Assembly (NCBI RefSeq): GCF_007679495.1
Contig: NZ_VEGP01000013.1
Coordinates: 40,475-104,474, forward strand
Direction: 5' to 3'
DNA from: Paenibacillus sp. 32O-W
Lineage (GTDB): Bacteria > Bacillota > Bacilli > Paenibacillales > NBRC-103111
DNA length: 64,000 bases
Both the position numbers and the translations under genes were made by a program. Below, in pieces: positions 53,391 to 62,041 of this stretch; the first letter of the stretch is position 1, and every line of letters begins with the position of its first letter. The notes beneath the pieces were generated by a model. It was not told the DNA's origin. It made no database searches and saw only the letters and a program-made list of their open reading frames with translations.

Positions 53391-53407
53391 ATAGGTGCAT
53401 TACCTAT
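53391..53407. promoter_or_regulatory. Operator-like palindrome upstream of the PiT permease
   Basis: ATAGGT-gcatt-ACCTAT is a perfect inverted repeat, about 86 bases before the permease start. A related half, AACCTATTGGT, lies 37 bases closer to the gene. It may be a repressor site; it does not match the B. subtilis CymR or S-box patterns that I know. Confidence 0.4.
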
Positions 53408-53540
53408 CAGCCCAAATTTAGAGACCCATAAGCTTTAGTTATAAGTCGTTTAATATGCCTGCATTTAATAGTGGATGCTCGCCGGGAAAAAGTGTACAAT
53501 AAAGGAAGTATGCTCGGAGAAGGGAAAGAAGGCTGGTTAT

Positions 53541-54194
53541 ATGTCAATGAAGATCGATCCGCGCACTGTGCAGCAAATGCTGCAGCTGCAGTTATACGAA
53601 CAGACGAATATTTTTTCATCCGTTAGTCCTTATGCTGTAGGCAGATCCGCGTCCACTTTCGCAGGGCTTCTCGAGGAGATTGTCAGGCTGGAAACGGTCA
53701 CGGAACCCGATCCAGCGCCCAAGAGCAGCGGCTCAGGGCTTGTCGGACAAGCCGTTCCTCATCCTTCCTTAAGCAAACCGACCACTTACGATCCGTTAAT
53801 TCATGAAGCGGCGCTGAAATACGGTGTGGATGCAGCTTTGATTAAAGCGGTGATCCATGCGGAATCCTCGTTTAATCCGACCGCTCAATCGCATGCCGGG
53901 GCCAAAGGATTGATGCAGCTGATGGACGGTACGGCGAAGGCTCTCGGGGTTGCGGATTCCATGGACCCGGAGCAGAACATTAACGGAGGCACCCGTTATT
54001 TGGCCGCCTTATTGGCTAAATATAACGGGCAGGAAGCTGTAGCTTTGGCGGCATATAATGCCGGTCCCGGAAGGGTAGACCGATTGGGAATAGCAACCGA
54101 ACGCGATTTGCGGGCTCATTTCGACCGACTGCCTGCCGAAACGCAAAATTATATAACGAAAGTTCTGGATCTGAAGGAAACTTATAAGGTCTGA
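53541..54194 (+). CDS. Lytic transglycosylase (SLT domain)
   Basis: 217 residues with a C-terminal SLT/goose-lysozyme-like domain that cleaves peptidoglycan. The catalytic glutamate lies in AVIHAESSFNPTAQS near residue 114; GAKGLMQLM, NGGTRYLAALLAKY and AAYNAGPGRVD follow in the usual order. No signal peptide is visible, as in B. subtilis YjbJ/CwlQ, and the first ~90 residues are low in conservation. The ATG at 53541 is eight bases after AAAGAAGG. A TACAAT -10-like word at 53495-53500 may serve it. It stands alone with its own terminator. Confidence 0.9.
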   Translation: MSMKIDPRTVQQMLQLQLYEQTNIFSSVSPYAVGRSASTFAGLLEEIVRLETVTEPDPAPKSSGSGLVGQAVPHPSLSKPTTYDPLIHEAALKYGVDAALIKAVIHAESSFNPTAQSHAGAKGLMQLMDGTAKALGVADSMDPEQNINGGTRYLAALLAKYNGQEAVALAAYNAGPGRVDRLGIATERDLRAHFDRLPAETQNYITKVLDLKETYKV

Positions 54195-54202
54195 TCATCA
54201 AC

Positions 54203-54239
54203 GGAAGAAAAGATCGCAAGACGGTCTTTTCTTCCTTTT
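54203..54239 (+). terminator. Terminator after the lytic transglycosylase gene
   Basis: GGAAGAAAAGA pairs perfectly with TCTTTTCTTCC, then TTTTCCG. Confidence 0.85.
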
Positions 54240-54289
54240 CCGTTATTTACACCGTCCCCTCTAAATCAAGAACAAAAGGAGCGCGAAAC

Positions 54290-55450
54290 ATGCTTTATTT
54301 GGATTATTGCGCCACTACACCAATGAGTAAGGAAGTTACGGAATCGATCGTTAAAGTAATGGAGAGACATTACGGCAACCCCTCCTCTATTCACCGGATC
54401 GGCATGGAGGCGGAGCGGCTGTTGAACAGGGCGAAGGAAGTCATTGCGGAGGCGATCGAATGCCGGCCGGAGGAAATCTGTTTCACCTCGGGGGGCACGG
54501 AGAGCAATAACTTGGCAGTCAAAGGCACAGCAAGAGCCTATCGGAGCAGGGGAAACCATCTGATCACATCGGCGATTGAGCATTCGTCCGTTTACGAATC
54601 GTTCCGCCGGCTGGAGAGGGAAGGCTTCCGCGTCACCTATTTGCCTGTGGATTCCAGCGGCGCCATCCGGATAGAGCAACTGAAGGAGGCCATTACGGAA
54701 GAAACCATTCTGGTCAGCCTCATGCATGTCAATAATGAAACGGGTAGAATCCAGCCTGTGGAGCAAGCAGGCAAGCTGCTGGCCGGTTATCCTAAAATTG
54801 TGTATCACGTCGATGCCGTCCAGAGCGTCGGCAAGCTGCCGGTTAGCCCAGCCCGGTTAGGAGCGGATTTGATCAGTATTTCCGCTCACAAGATAGAAGG
54901 GCCCAAAGGCGCAGGCTTACTCTATATCCGTGACGGGTTAATCCTTGAGCCACAATTGGACGGAGGAGGCCAGGAACGGGGATTGCGCTCGGGCACGGAG
55001 AACGTCCCGCTGCTGGTTGGAATGGCCAAGGCCGTCCGTCTGGCGGTAGATAAGCAGGCGAATAATAGCCGCCGGCTTTACCGGATGCGTGAAGGGCTGG
55101 CAGAGAGAATACGGAAAATTCCGGGGCTGTTTCTAACCGGTTCGGAGAACGGCGACGGAATGGCTCCGCATATCGTACATTTTACTTATCCGGGCATGAA
55201 AGCCGAAGTGGTAGTGCATGCGCTGGAGGAAGAAGAAGTCTATATTTCGACCCGTTCGGCCTGCTCCTCGGGAGAAACTAAACCAAGCCGGGTTCTGCTG
55301 GCTATGGGTATGGATCAAGAGCGGGCGGCCAGCGGACTCAGGGTCAGCTTCTCTGCGAACGAGACGAGCGAAGAACTGGAGAGGTTCGCTGATCTGTTGG
55401 AAAGAACGATTCAGCGTTTTAACGGAACGAATGCAAGGATGAAAGGATGA
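54290..55450 (+). CDS. Cysteine desulfurase (NifS/NifZ-like) for ThiI
   Basis: PLP enzyme of 386 residues that takes sulfur from cysteine. The PLP lysine is K201 in SISAHKIEGPKG, and the persulfide cysteine is C325 in STRSACSSGE. MLYLDYCATTP opens the protein. The active-site loop is the short RSACSSGE form typical of class II relatives, such as B. subtilis NifZ, which sits beside thiI. AAAAGGAGC lies nine bases before the ATG. It overlaps thiI by four bases (ATGA), so the sulfur donor and acceptor are made together. Confidence 0.95.
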   Translation: MLYLDYCATTPMSKEVTESIVKVMERHYGNPSSIHRIGMEAERLLNRAKEVIAEAIECRPEEICFTSGGTESNNLAVKGTARAYRSRGNHLITSAIEHSSVYESFRRLEREGFRVTYLPVDSSGAIRIEQLKEAITEETILVSLMHVNNETGRIQPVEQAGKLLAGYPKIVYHVDAVQSVGKLPVSPARLGADLISISAHKIEGPKGAGLLYIRDGLILEPQLDGGGQERGLRSGTENVPLLVGMAKAVRLAVDKQANNSRRLYRMREGLAERIRKIPGLFLTGSENGDGMAPHIVHFTYPGMKAEVVVHALEEEEVYISTRSACSSGETKPSRVLLAMGMDQERAASGLRVSFSANETSEELERFADLLERTIQRFNGTNARMKG

Positions 55451-56697
55451 GCGGCAAGATGGAAAAGAACAGGCAGCAGGAGGATTGGAAGACGCCTCCG
55501 GATGTAGTGATTGTGCGCTTCGGTGAATTAATGCTGAAGGGCAGAAACCGGCATCGGTTTATCCGCTCCGTCAACGATCAAATACGGAACGCAATGATTC
55601 CTTATCCGGACGTGACCATTCAGGAAGAACACGGACGGCTGTATCTGGTCTTAAACGGGACAGCGTTCTCTAAAGTGGCGGAAGGACTGGACAAAGTGTT
55701 CGGAATCGCCAATTATAGTCCCGCCTGGATAACGGAGCTCGATCTCAAGGCGATACAAGAGTCGGCGGTGCGGCTGATCGAAGCGTCCGATCCGCGTCCG
55801 GCCACTTTTAAAGTTACCGTCCGCAGAGCGAATAAACGGTTCCCGTATGATTCCCAGGAGGTGGGAAGGGAAGTTGGCGGATATGTGCTGCAATCGGTAG
55901 AAGGGCTTAAGGTGGATGTTCACTCACCGGAGATGGACGTCAGAGTCGAGATCCGGGACCGGCATGCTTACGTTTTTACAACCGTGATCGAAGGAAACCG
56001 GGGATACCCGCTGGGAAGCAACGGCAAAGCCCTTCTTATGCTGTCGGGAGGAATAGACAGCCCGGTAGCTGGCTGGCTTGGAATGAGAAGGGGGCTGGAA
56101 ATTGAAGCGGTCCACTTTCACAGCTATCCCTACACCAGTGAGCGGGCTAAGCAGAAGGTAATAGAGCTCAGCAGAATATTATCGCAGTACGCCAACCCGT
56201 TTACACTTCATTTGGTCTCCTTCACTGAAATTCAGACGAAGCTGAAGGAGCAGTGTCCCGAAAGCATCCTGATTACCGTGATGAGGAGAATTATGCTGCG
56301 TATTTGCAGCAAGCTTGCGGAGCGCAGGCACGCCTCAGCCATTGTCACCGGCGAGAATTTGGGCCAGGTAGCCAGTCAGACCTTGGCCAGCCTGAATGTT
56401 ATCGGACGGGCGACGGAGCTCCCTCTGCTTCGTCCCCTGATTACAATGGACAAGCTGGAAATTATACGGCATGCGGAACAGATCGGCACCTATTCCACCT
56501 CTATTCTTCCGTACGAGGATTGCTGTACGATCTTTCTCCCCAAATCGCCAACCACCAATCCTTCGCTGTCCCGAGTGGAGCAAGCGGAGCGGAAAATGGA
56601 GGAGTGGCTGGAGGAAGAAATGGAGAAAGCCGTCTTATCCGTCGAAACCATGCGAGTTAGCTGGCAGGATAAAGACAAGTTGGACGAATATTTTTAA
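55447..56697 (+). CDS. thiI: tRNA 4-thiouridine synthase ThiI
   Basis: Sulfurtransferase of 416 residues that makes 4-thiouridine at position 8 of tRNA and can feed sulfur to thiamin thiazole. An N-terminal ferredoxin-like domain and THUMP domain (RFGELMLKGRNRHRF, then RRANKRFPYDSQEVGREVG) bind tRNA, and the ATP-binding PP-loop SGGIDSPVAGW is near residue 200. The C-terminal rhodanese domain of the E. coli enzyme is missing, as usual in Bacillales, where the NifZ-type desulfurase acts directly. An ATG four codons later is an alternative start. A weak hairpin near 56763-56790 may end transcription. Confidence 0.95.
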   Translation: MSGKMEKNRQQEDWKTPPDVVIVRFGELMLKGRNRHRFIRSVNDQIRNAMIPYPDVTIQEEHGRLYLVLNGTAFSKVAEGLDKVFGIANYSPAWITELDLKAIQESAVRLIEASDPRPATFKVTVRRANKRFPYDSQEVGREVGGYVLQSVEGLKVDVHSPEMDVRVEIRDRHAYVFTTVIEGNRGYPLGSNGKALLMLSGGIDSPVAGWLGMRRGLEIEAVHFHSYPYTSERAKQKVIELSRILSQYANPFTLHLVSFTEIQTKLKEQCPESILITVMRRIMLRICSKLAERRHASAIVTGENLGQVASQTLASLNVIGRATELPLLRPLITMDKLEIIRHAEQIGTYSTSILPYEDCCTIFLPKSPTTNPSLSRVEQAERKMEEWLEEEMEKAVLSVETMRVSWQDKDKLDEYF

Positions 56698-56890
56698 AAG
56701 CAGGGCTGTACAATGTAGAGAGCAGAGAGTTCTCTTTCCGATAGAAAAGCTATATTTCCTTTAGGAGCGCTCCGGTTCAGAGCGCTTCTATTTGTTAGAT
56801 GAGCTCAAGAAAGCGAAGGAAACTCTTCTCAGCCGCAGGCGGTCATACAGACGAATCCATGGTTAACCCGAATTAATAGGGGGTCAACAC

Positions 56891-57553
56891 ATGCTGGAAA
56901 CCTTCTCTCTATTTGTGCAAATTCTGCTGATTAATATTGTGCTGAGCGGCGATAATGCGGTCGTGATCGCTCTTGCCAGCAAAAATCTGCCGGAAGCCCA
57001 AAGGAAAAAGGCCGTTCGCTGGGGGGCCTTCGGGGCGGTAGCCTTGAGGGTAGCCTTGACGCTGGTGGCGCTGGCCATTCTGCAGGTAGCCTATCTTCAG
57101 GCGATCGGAGCCCTGCTGCTGCTGTGGATAGCGGTTAAGCTGCTGGCGGATGACGGAGAAGCTTCTCATGTGAAAGAAGCCTCCACCTTGGGCAATGCCA
57201 TCACGACGATTATTATGGCCGACATCGTTATGAGCCTGGATAATGTGCTGGCGATAGCCGCCAAGGCGAACGGACAGATCGGCATCGTCATGATCGGAAT
57301 TGCAATCAGCATTCCCATTATTATTTGGGGAAGCACATTGGTCATGAAGATGCTCCATAAATATCCCGTTCTGGTCTTCCTGGGAGCGGGGATTCTCGGA
57401 TATACCGCAGGCGAAATGATTTTGAAAGATCATAAGCTTGGGCGGTACTTGGACCATGAGCCGCTTCATTGGCTGATACCCGTGGCGGCCGGGCTGTTCG
57501 TCATTATCTTCGGACTGGTTAAGAAAAGACTGGGCAGGCCGCGCTCCGTGTAA
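56891..57553 (+). CDS. TerC family integral membrane protein (YjbE-like)
   Basis: 220-residue protein with seven or so membrane segments and the TerC signature acidic motifs LSGDNAVVIALASK near residue 18 and MSLDNVLAIAAKANG near residue 114, which are thought to bind a metal ion. Bacillus relatives (YjbE, YceF, MeeF) export manganese or metallate exoenzymes. Length and the two DN motifs place it with YjbE. TAGGGGG lies about eight bases before the ATG. I looked for a manganese riboswitch (yybP-ykoY) in its leader and did not find its core. Confidence 0.9.
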   Translation: MLETFSLFVQILLINIVLSGDNAVVIALASKNLPEAQRKKAVRWGAFGAVALRVALTLVALAILQVAYLQAIGALLLLWIAVKLLADDGEASHVKEASTLGNAITTIIMADIVMSLDNVLAIAAKANGQIGIVMIGIAISIPIIIWGSTLVMKMLHKYPVLVFLGAGILGYTAGEMILKDHKLGRYLDHEPLHWLIPVAAGLFVIIFGLVKKRLGRPRSV

Positions 57554-57880
57554 GGCTTCCATACCTTAACCGGCATCGTTGCAAGCCCCCCTTATTGATG
57601 CCGTTTCCGGCGAACCTCGGAAGCAGTCTTCCGGAGCCGAATCTATTTGATATGATTTTTCCGACATGGATAATTATAGTCCCTGTCTTTTTTTGTGCCC
57701 CATTCTGTTAATTAAAAAAATGAATCAGGCGCTTCATACGCAGGAAATCCGCGCCTTCACCGCAAAATAAATAAAAAATATCGGCCTCACCGGCAAACCT
57801 TTTCCCCGGAAAATCGTCTATAATGGATGAAAGCTGCCGTCGAAAAAGCGAGAGTAGAAATGAACGAGAGGGGCTTGTTT
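57554..57880. other. Intergenic region before the ABC operon
   Basis: About 325 bases without a gene. A TATAAT at 57819-57824, 57 bases before the next start, is the likely -10 box, with a poor -35. No strong terminator for the TerC gene is visible. Confidence 0.5.
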
Positions 57881-60277
57881 GTGGCTATAACCAAATCTAT
57901 CAAAATGATTAGAGTTATTGTATTATGGATCGTCCTAGCGTCAATAGTTGGCAGTCTTATGATTCTGCCGGGAATGGCATCGGCGGAATCCGGATCGCTT
58001 CAAGTGCAAATCCAGATTGGAATGGATGGCAAGATCAAACCAGATCACTGGTTCCCGGTTAAATTTACGATAACCAATTCAGGCGAAGATGTAAGCGGAG
58101 AGCTCGCCGTTCATTTAGCCGGAGGGAATGGGGACAAGGATACCACCTATGTGCAGAAAGTCGACCTGCCCGCGCAAAGCACGAAAGAAATAATAATGTC
58201 ACTGCCGGGAGGGAATTGGCACAAAAGGAACAGCGAAGTCAAGTTTTATAAGGACTCCGCAGAGAGCGGAAAGGTTATAGAATGGTCGTCGGGCCCGGCC
58301 TATCTTGAAACGAGTCCCGTTTCGTCGGCGACCATTCAGGTTGGAATCATTGCCCGGGACCCCGATACGATGAATTTCTTGAATTTGCTCAGCCAACGAG
58401 GATACGAGCTGCGGACGTTCCCGATTCCGGTTAGTGATTTGCCTCAAGAATCCTTCATGTTGGACAGCTTGGATGTGCTTGTGCTGAATGATATCGCATC
58501 CGACCAATTCCAACCGGAGCAAATAGATGCCATCACTAGCTGGGTTCAACGGGGCGGGAAGCTGTTCCTGGCGGGAGGAGCGGGATATCCGAAAACAGCG
58601 CAGCGCTTCGAAGAGCTGTCTCCGGTCCGATTCGAAGGGACGGAGCAAGTAACGGATTTAAGCTCGTTGGCCGCCGCTTCCGGCAGAGAATTGGCACTGA
58701 CCGAGCCATTTACCTTGTCCAAAGCGGCCGTCAAGGAGGGAGCGAATGCCACTATTCATTATTCTCATAATGGGCTGCCGCTTTTTGCCTCCGCCCCTGT
58801 GGGCAAAGGAGAGGTCTGGTACGTGGCGTATGATACGTCGCTGAATCCGCTCGCTTCCTGGAATGGTAATCCCGACATTTGGGAGAGAGTCTTGTCCGAT
58901 TTGCTGCAGCAGTCTGTTGGCGGTCAGTTTATAGGAAACATCAGGTACACCTCTTGGGAAATGAACGAGGCGCTGGAGTATTTTCCTTCTTTGGCCCCCC
59001 CTTCGATTGGTCTTCTGGTGCTGGCTATTATTTTTTATGCGATCATTATCGGACCGATTCTGTACTTCACCCTTCGCAAGCTGGACAGAAGAGAATGGCT
59101 CTGGTTCGCAATCCCATTGGTAGCAGTCGTATTCAGTGTAGGGATTTACGGGGTGGGAGCCTCCGGGCGGGGCTCGGTCATGGCCCAGTCGTTAAGAACC
59201 GTTGAACTGGACGGCACAGGCAAAGGATTGGAAGAAACAGCGGCAGCGGTCTTCATCCCGAAGGGCGGCAAATTCAATATGCAATTGACCGGCTCCACTT
59301 ATGTCATCCCTTTTTCGCCTCATGGTTTAGGGAATGGGGATTTACGGGGCAGCTCCGAGATGATTGTCGAAAAAAATCCGGAGAACACGAATGTTCTCTT
59401 CCAGGGAGTTTCCTATTGGTCGGTGCGTAAAATCCTGCTGCAGACCGATAAGCTTGAAGCTGTAGGGAAAATGGATTACACCGCCCAGGCCAATTCGACC
59501 GGAATAACAGGGGAATTGACCAACCGTCTCGGCCAGCGATTGACTCATGTCGGTTTGTTTATGAACGGCCAATTGCAAAATCTCGGGGAGCTGGGCATAG
59601 ACGAAACGGTTTCCTTTCAACTCGCAAGCAGCACCGGCAATATGTATCTCTCCCCTTATGACGTGGCCCAGATGATGTTCCCCTATGGAGGAAGGGTAGA
59701 CGAGAACAAGCATAAGCGCTCGTTATTATTGGATTATGTTCAAAAAAATATGGCGATCCTCTCGGACGGCAAACCCTACTTGTTCGGCTTCACCGAGTCC
59801 CGGGAAGAGGCGGACTATCAGGTAGGGGGCAAGCGGATCAACGCGAATGAAGTTACGTTATGGGTTCAGCCTATTCCTCTGAGCTACGTGAACGGCTCCA
59901 AAGTGCATTTGCCTCCGGGCACCGTACTGCCGACACCTGACTTCGGGGCCGTAAGCGTGAACGGCAAAGATCCGAACGGACGCTATTATTTAGGCCAGGG
60001 AGAAGTGATTCTCAATTACGTTCTGCCGGATATGGCGAACGTCACTTATGAAGCTCTGACCGCATTCCAGCCTTATATGGAGAACCCGGGTGTAGTCTAC
60101 GAAATATGGAATGAAGCGAAGCAGGTATGGGAGCCGATAGATAAGAATACAACCATTTCCGCAGGGCTGGCGGACTATTATGTCAAGCCGAACATGCTTA
60201 AATTGAAGGCCGTCCTCCATCAGGAAATGGATTTGAAATTCCCGGACATTGCTGTGGAAGGAGCGGTGAATCCATGA
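57881..60277 (+). CDS. Exported membrane auxiliary protein of an ABC operon (GATase1-like domain)
   Basis: 798 residues. A signal peptide ends in MASAES; a beta-rich domain follows (~40-145), then a domain with VQVGIIARDPD... VLVLNDIASDQFQPEQ... WVQRGGKLFLAGG (~150-250), which has the fold pattern of class I glutamine-amidotransferase-like proteins, but I see no catalytic Cys-His-Glu set. Two membrane segments lie at ~372-395 and ~402-425, with the rest outside. It recalls the GldG/auxiliary proteins of gliding-motility-like ABC systems. The GTG at 57881 has GAGAGGGG seven bases upstream; an ATG at 57827 overlaps the -10 region. It overlaps the ATPase gene by four bases. The function is not known. 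Confidence 0.7.
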   Translation: MAITKSIKMIRVIVLWIVLASIVGSLMILPGMASAESGSLQVQIQIGMDGKIKPDHWFPVKFTITNSGEDVSGELAVHLAGGNGDKDTTYVQKVDLPAQSTKEIIMSLPGGNWHKRNSEVKFYKDSAESGKVIEWSSGPAYLETSPVSSATIQVGIIARDPDTMNFLNLLSQRGYELRTFPIPVSDLPQESFMLDSLDVLVLNDIASDQFQPEQIDAITSWVQRGGKLFLAGGAGYPKTAQRFEELSPVRFEGTEQVTDLSSLAAASGRELALTEPFTLSKAAVKEGANATIHYSHNGLPLFASAPVGKGEVWYVAYDTSLNPLASWNGNPDIWERVLSDLLQQSVGGQFIGNIRYTSWEMNEALEYFPSLAPPSIGLLVLAIIFYAIIIGPILYFTLRKLDRREWLWFAIPLVAVVFSVGIYGVGASGRGSVMAQSLRTVELDGTGKGLEETAAAVFIPKGGKFNMQLTGSTYVIPFSPHGLGNGDLRGSSEMIVEKNPENTNVLFQGVSYWSVRKILLQTDKLEAVGKMDYTAQANSTGITGELTNRLGQRLTHVGLFMNGQLQNLGELGIDETVSFQLASSTGNMYLSPYDVAQMMFPYGGRVDENKHKRSLLLDYVQKNMAILSDGKPYLFGFTESREEADYQVGGKRINANEVTLWVQPIPLSYVNGSKVHLPPGTVLPTPDFGAVSVNGKDPNGRYYLGQGEVILNYVLPDMANVTYEALTAFQPYMENPGVVYEIWNEAKQVWEPIDKNTTISAGLADYYVKPNMLKLKAVLHQEMDLKFPDIAVEGAVNP

Positions 60278-61200
60278 TAGAAATTCGTGATCTGACTAAA
60301 CAATACGGAAGCTTCACCGCGGTGGACTCGCTGAACATGGATATTGCTCAAGGAACGGTTTTCGGCTTTGTCGGCCCCAATGGCGCCGGAAAATCGACAA
60401 CGATGTCCATACTCGCCACTTTGCTCAGTCCGACCTCAGGCACCGCCAGAGTCGGGGGCTATGAGGTGACGAGAAATCCGAAGGAAGTTCGCAAGCTGAT
60501 CGGATATATGCCCGATTTCTTCGGGGTATATGATCATTTCAAGACTACGGAATATCTGGATTTCTACGGCGCGAGCTACGGAATTCCGAGAGCGGACCGC
60601 CAGAAGATGATTCCCCAGCTGCTGGAGCTGGTCAATTTGACGGATAAAGCCGATTTCTACGTAGATTCCTTATCCAGAGGAATGAAGCAGCGCCTGTGTC
60701 TGGCGCGCTGTCTTGTACATGAGCCGGAGCTGCTTATTCTCGACGAACCCGCCTCCGGAATGGATCCCCGCGCCCGGATCGAAATGAGGGAAATTCTGAA
60801 GGAATTGAAGCAGATGGGAAAAACGATCATTATTTCCTCTCATATCCTTCCCGAGCTGGCAGAAATGGTGGATGAAATCGGAGTGATTGAGCACGGCAGG
60901 CTGATTGCCAAAGGCCGGGTTGCCGATATCCAGAACCGGATGCGGGCCAAACGGGTGCTTCATCTGAGACTGCTGGATAGGGAGGAGGAAGCGGTCCATC
61001 TGCTTAAAGACGAGGCCTTCGTCTCGATGGTGCTTCACGACGAGAAAGGCATCCATCTTCATTTCAGCGGGAAGGATGCCGAGCAGTCCGAGCTGCTGGC
61101 CAAATTGATCGCACTGGGCTTCCGGGTGGTTGCCTTCAATGAAGCCCAGACGAATCTGGAAGATGTCTTCCTGGAAATTACGAAGGGGGTGCAGCCATGA
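60274..61200 (+). CDS. ABC transporter ATP-binding protein
   Basis: 308-residue ATPase subunit. Walker A is FVGPNGAGKSTTMSIL near residue 35, the Q-loop region is IGYMPDFFGVYD, the signature is SLSRGMKQRLCLARCL, and Walker B is LLILDEPASGMDP, with the switch histidine in IIISSHIL. The ~80-residue C-terminal extension (LHLRLLDREEEAVHLL...) is typical of the CcmA/DrrA-like branch of ABC-2 exporters. It is translationally coupled at both ends (ATGA overlaps). Substrate is unknown; this subunit class often energises membrane or cell-surface remodelling or drug export. Confidence 0.93.
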   Translation: MIEIRDLTKQYGSFTAVDSLNMDIAQGTVFGFVGPNGAGKSTTMSILATLLSPTSGTARVGGYEVTRNPKEVRKLIGYMPDFFGVYDHFKTTEYLDFYGASYGIPRADRQKMIPQLLELVNLTDKADFYVDSLSRGMKQRLCLARCLVHEPELLILDEPASGMDPRARIEMREILKELKQMGKTIIISSHILPELAEMVDEIGVIEHGRLIAKGRVADIQNRMRAKRVLHLRLLDREEEAVHLLKDEAFVSMVLHDEKGIHLHFSGKDAEQSELLAKLIALGFRVVAFNEAQTNLEDVFLEITKGVQP

Positions 61201-62018
61201 ACTGGAGCCGCAGATGGATCAATCCGGTGCTGGAGAAAGAGTTCAGGCTCCGCATGCGCACCATAAGATCGCCGCTGGCCGTCCTGTTTTATTTGGCGGC
61301 GATGTCGCTGTTGGCGCTTGGGTTTATGTATATGACCATGAATAATTACGGTTATTCGGCTTTTAACCCGCGGCGGAGCCAGGAGCTGTTTTATTTTATT
61401 AGCGGAGCCCAATTGGTACTGATCTGTTTCATGGTTCCCGGACTGACGGCGGGAGTCATCAGCGGCGAACGGGAGAAACAGACGCTTAATATACTGCTTA
61501 CGACCCAGCAAAGCTCGACCACGATCATTCTCAGCAAGCTTTTCTCATCGCTAAGCTTTATGGTGGTCATTATCGTTGCGACGCTTCCGATTTACAGCAT
61601 CGTGTTCTTGTACGGAGGAATTTCTCCCGTGCAGCTCATTTCGGTATTTATGTTTTATCTATTTATGATGATTATGCTCGGCTCGATCGGCGTGCTCTTC
61701 TCGACGCTGTTCAAGAAAACGATGGTAGCCGTTATTATGACTTACGGATTTACCGTGTTTATTTCGGGTTTTACCGGATTGTTCGCTATATTTCTGCACT
61801 CGATTATGTCAAGCGGTACCCTCGCCGGCTACGTTCTCGGACTTAATCCGATGGGAGCGCTGGTCAGCATTCTTAACCGGGATTTTACCCAGGATGTATT
61901 CGGGCGCCACATCGATCTTCAGATTTGGCAAATATTCGTCCTGTTCTATACGGTCGTTACCGTCTTGGCGATATGGCTAAGTATCCGCTACTTGCGTCCC
62001 ATTCTGAAGAAGAAGTAA
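61197..62018 (+). CDS. ABC-2 type transporter permease
   Basis: 273-residue permease with six membrane segments, including SPLAVLFYLAAMSLLALGF, then LVLICFMVPGLTAGVISGEREKQT, the hallmark ABC-2 coupling segment (here GVISGEREKQTLNILLTT) that meets the ATPase. The segments LISVFMFYLFMMIMLGSI and VAVIMTYGFTVFISGF continue the pattern. It overlaps the ATPase gene by four bases. It works with that subunit; the direction is most likely outwards. Confidence 0.9.
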   Translation: MNWSRRWINPVLEKEFRLRMRTIRSPLAVLFYLAAMSLLALGFMYMTMNNYGYSAFNPRRSQELFYFISGAQLVLICFMVPGLTAGVISGEREKQTLNILLTTQQSSTTIILSKLFSSLSFMVVIIVATLPIYSIVFLYGGISPVQLISVFMFYLFMMIMLGSIGVLFSTLFKKTMVAVIMTYGFTVFISGFTGLFAIFLHSIMSSGTLAGYVLGLNPMGALVSILNRDFTQDVFGRHIDLQIWQIFVLFYTVVTVLAIWLSIRYLRPILKKK

Positions 62019-62041
62019 TAAGCCAAAGGAGCGTAAACGCC

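Noticed and set aside
56698..56890. Manganese (yybP-ykoY) riboswitch before the TerC gene
   Set aside because: The conserved core of that riboswitch could not be found in the leader.
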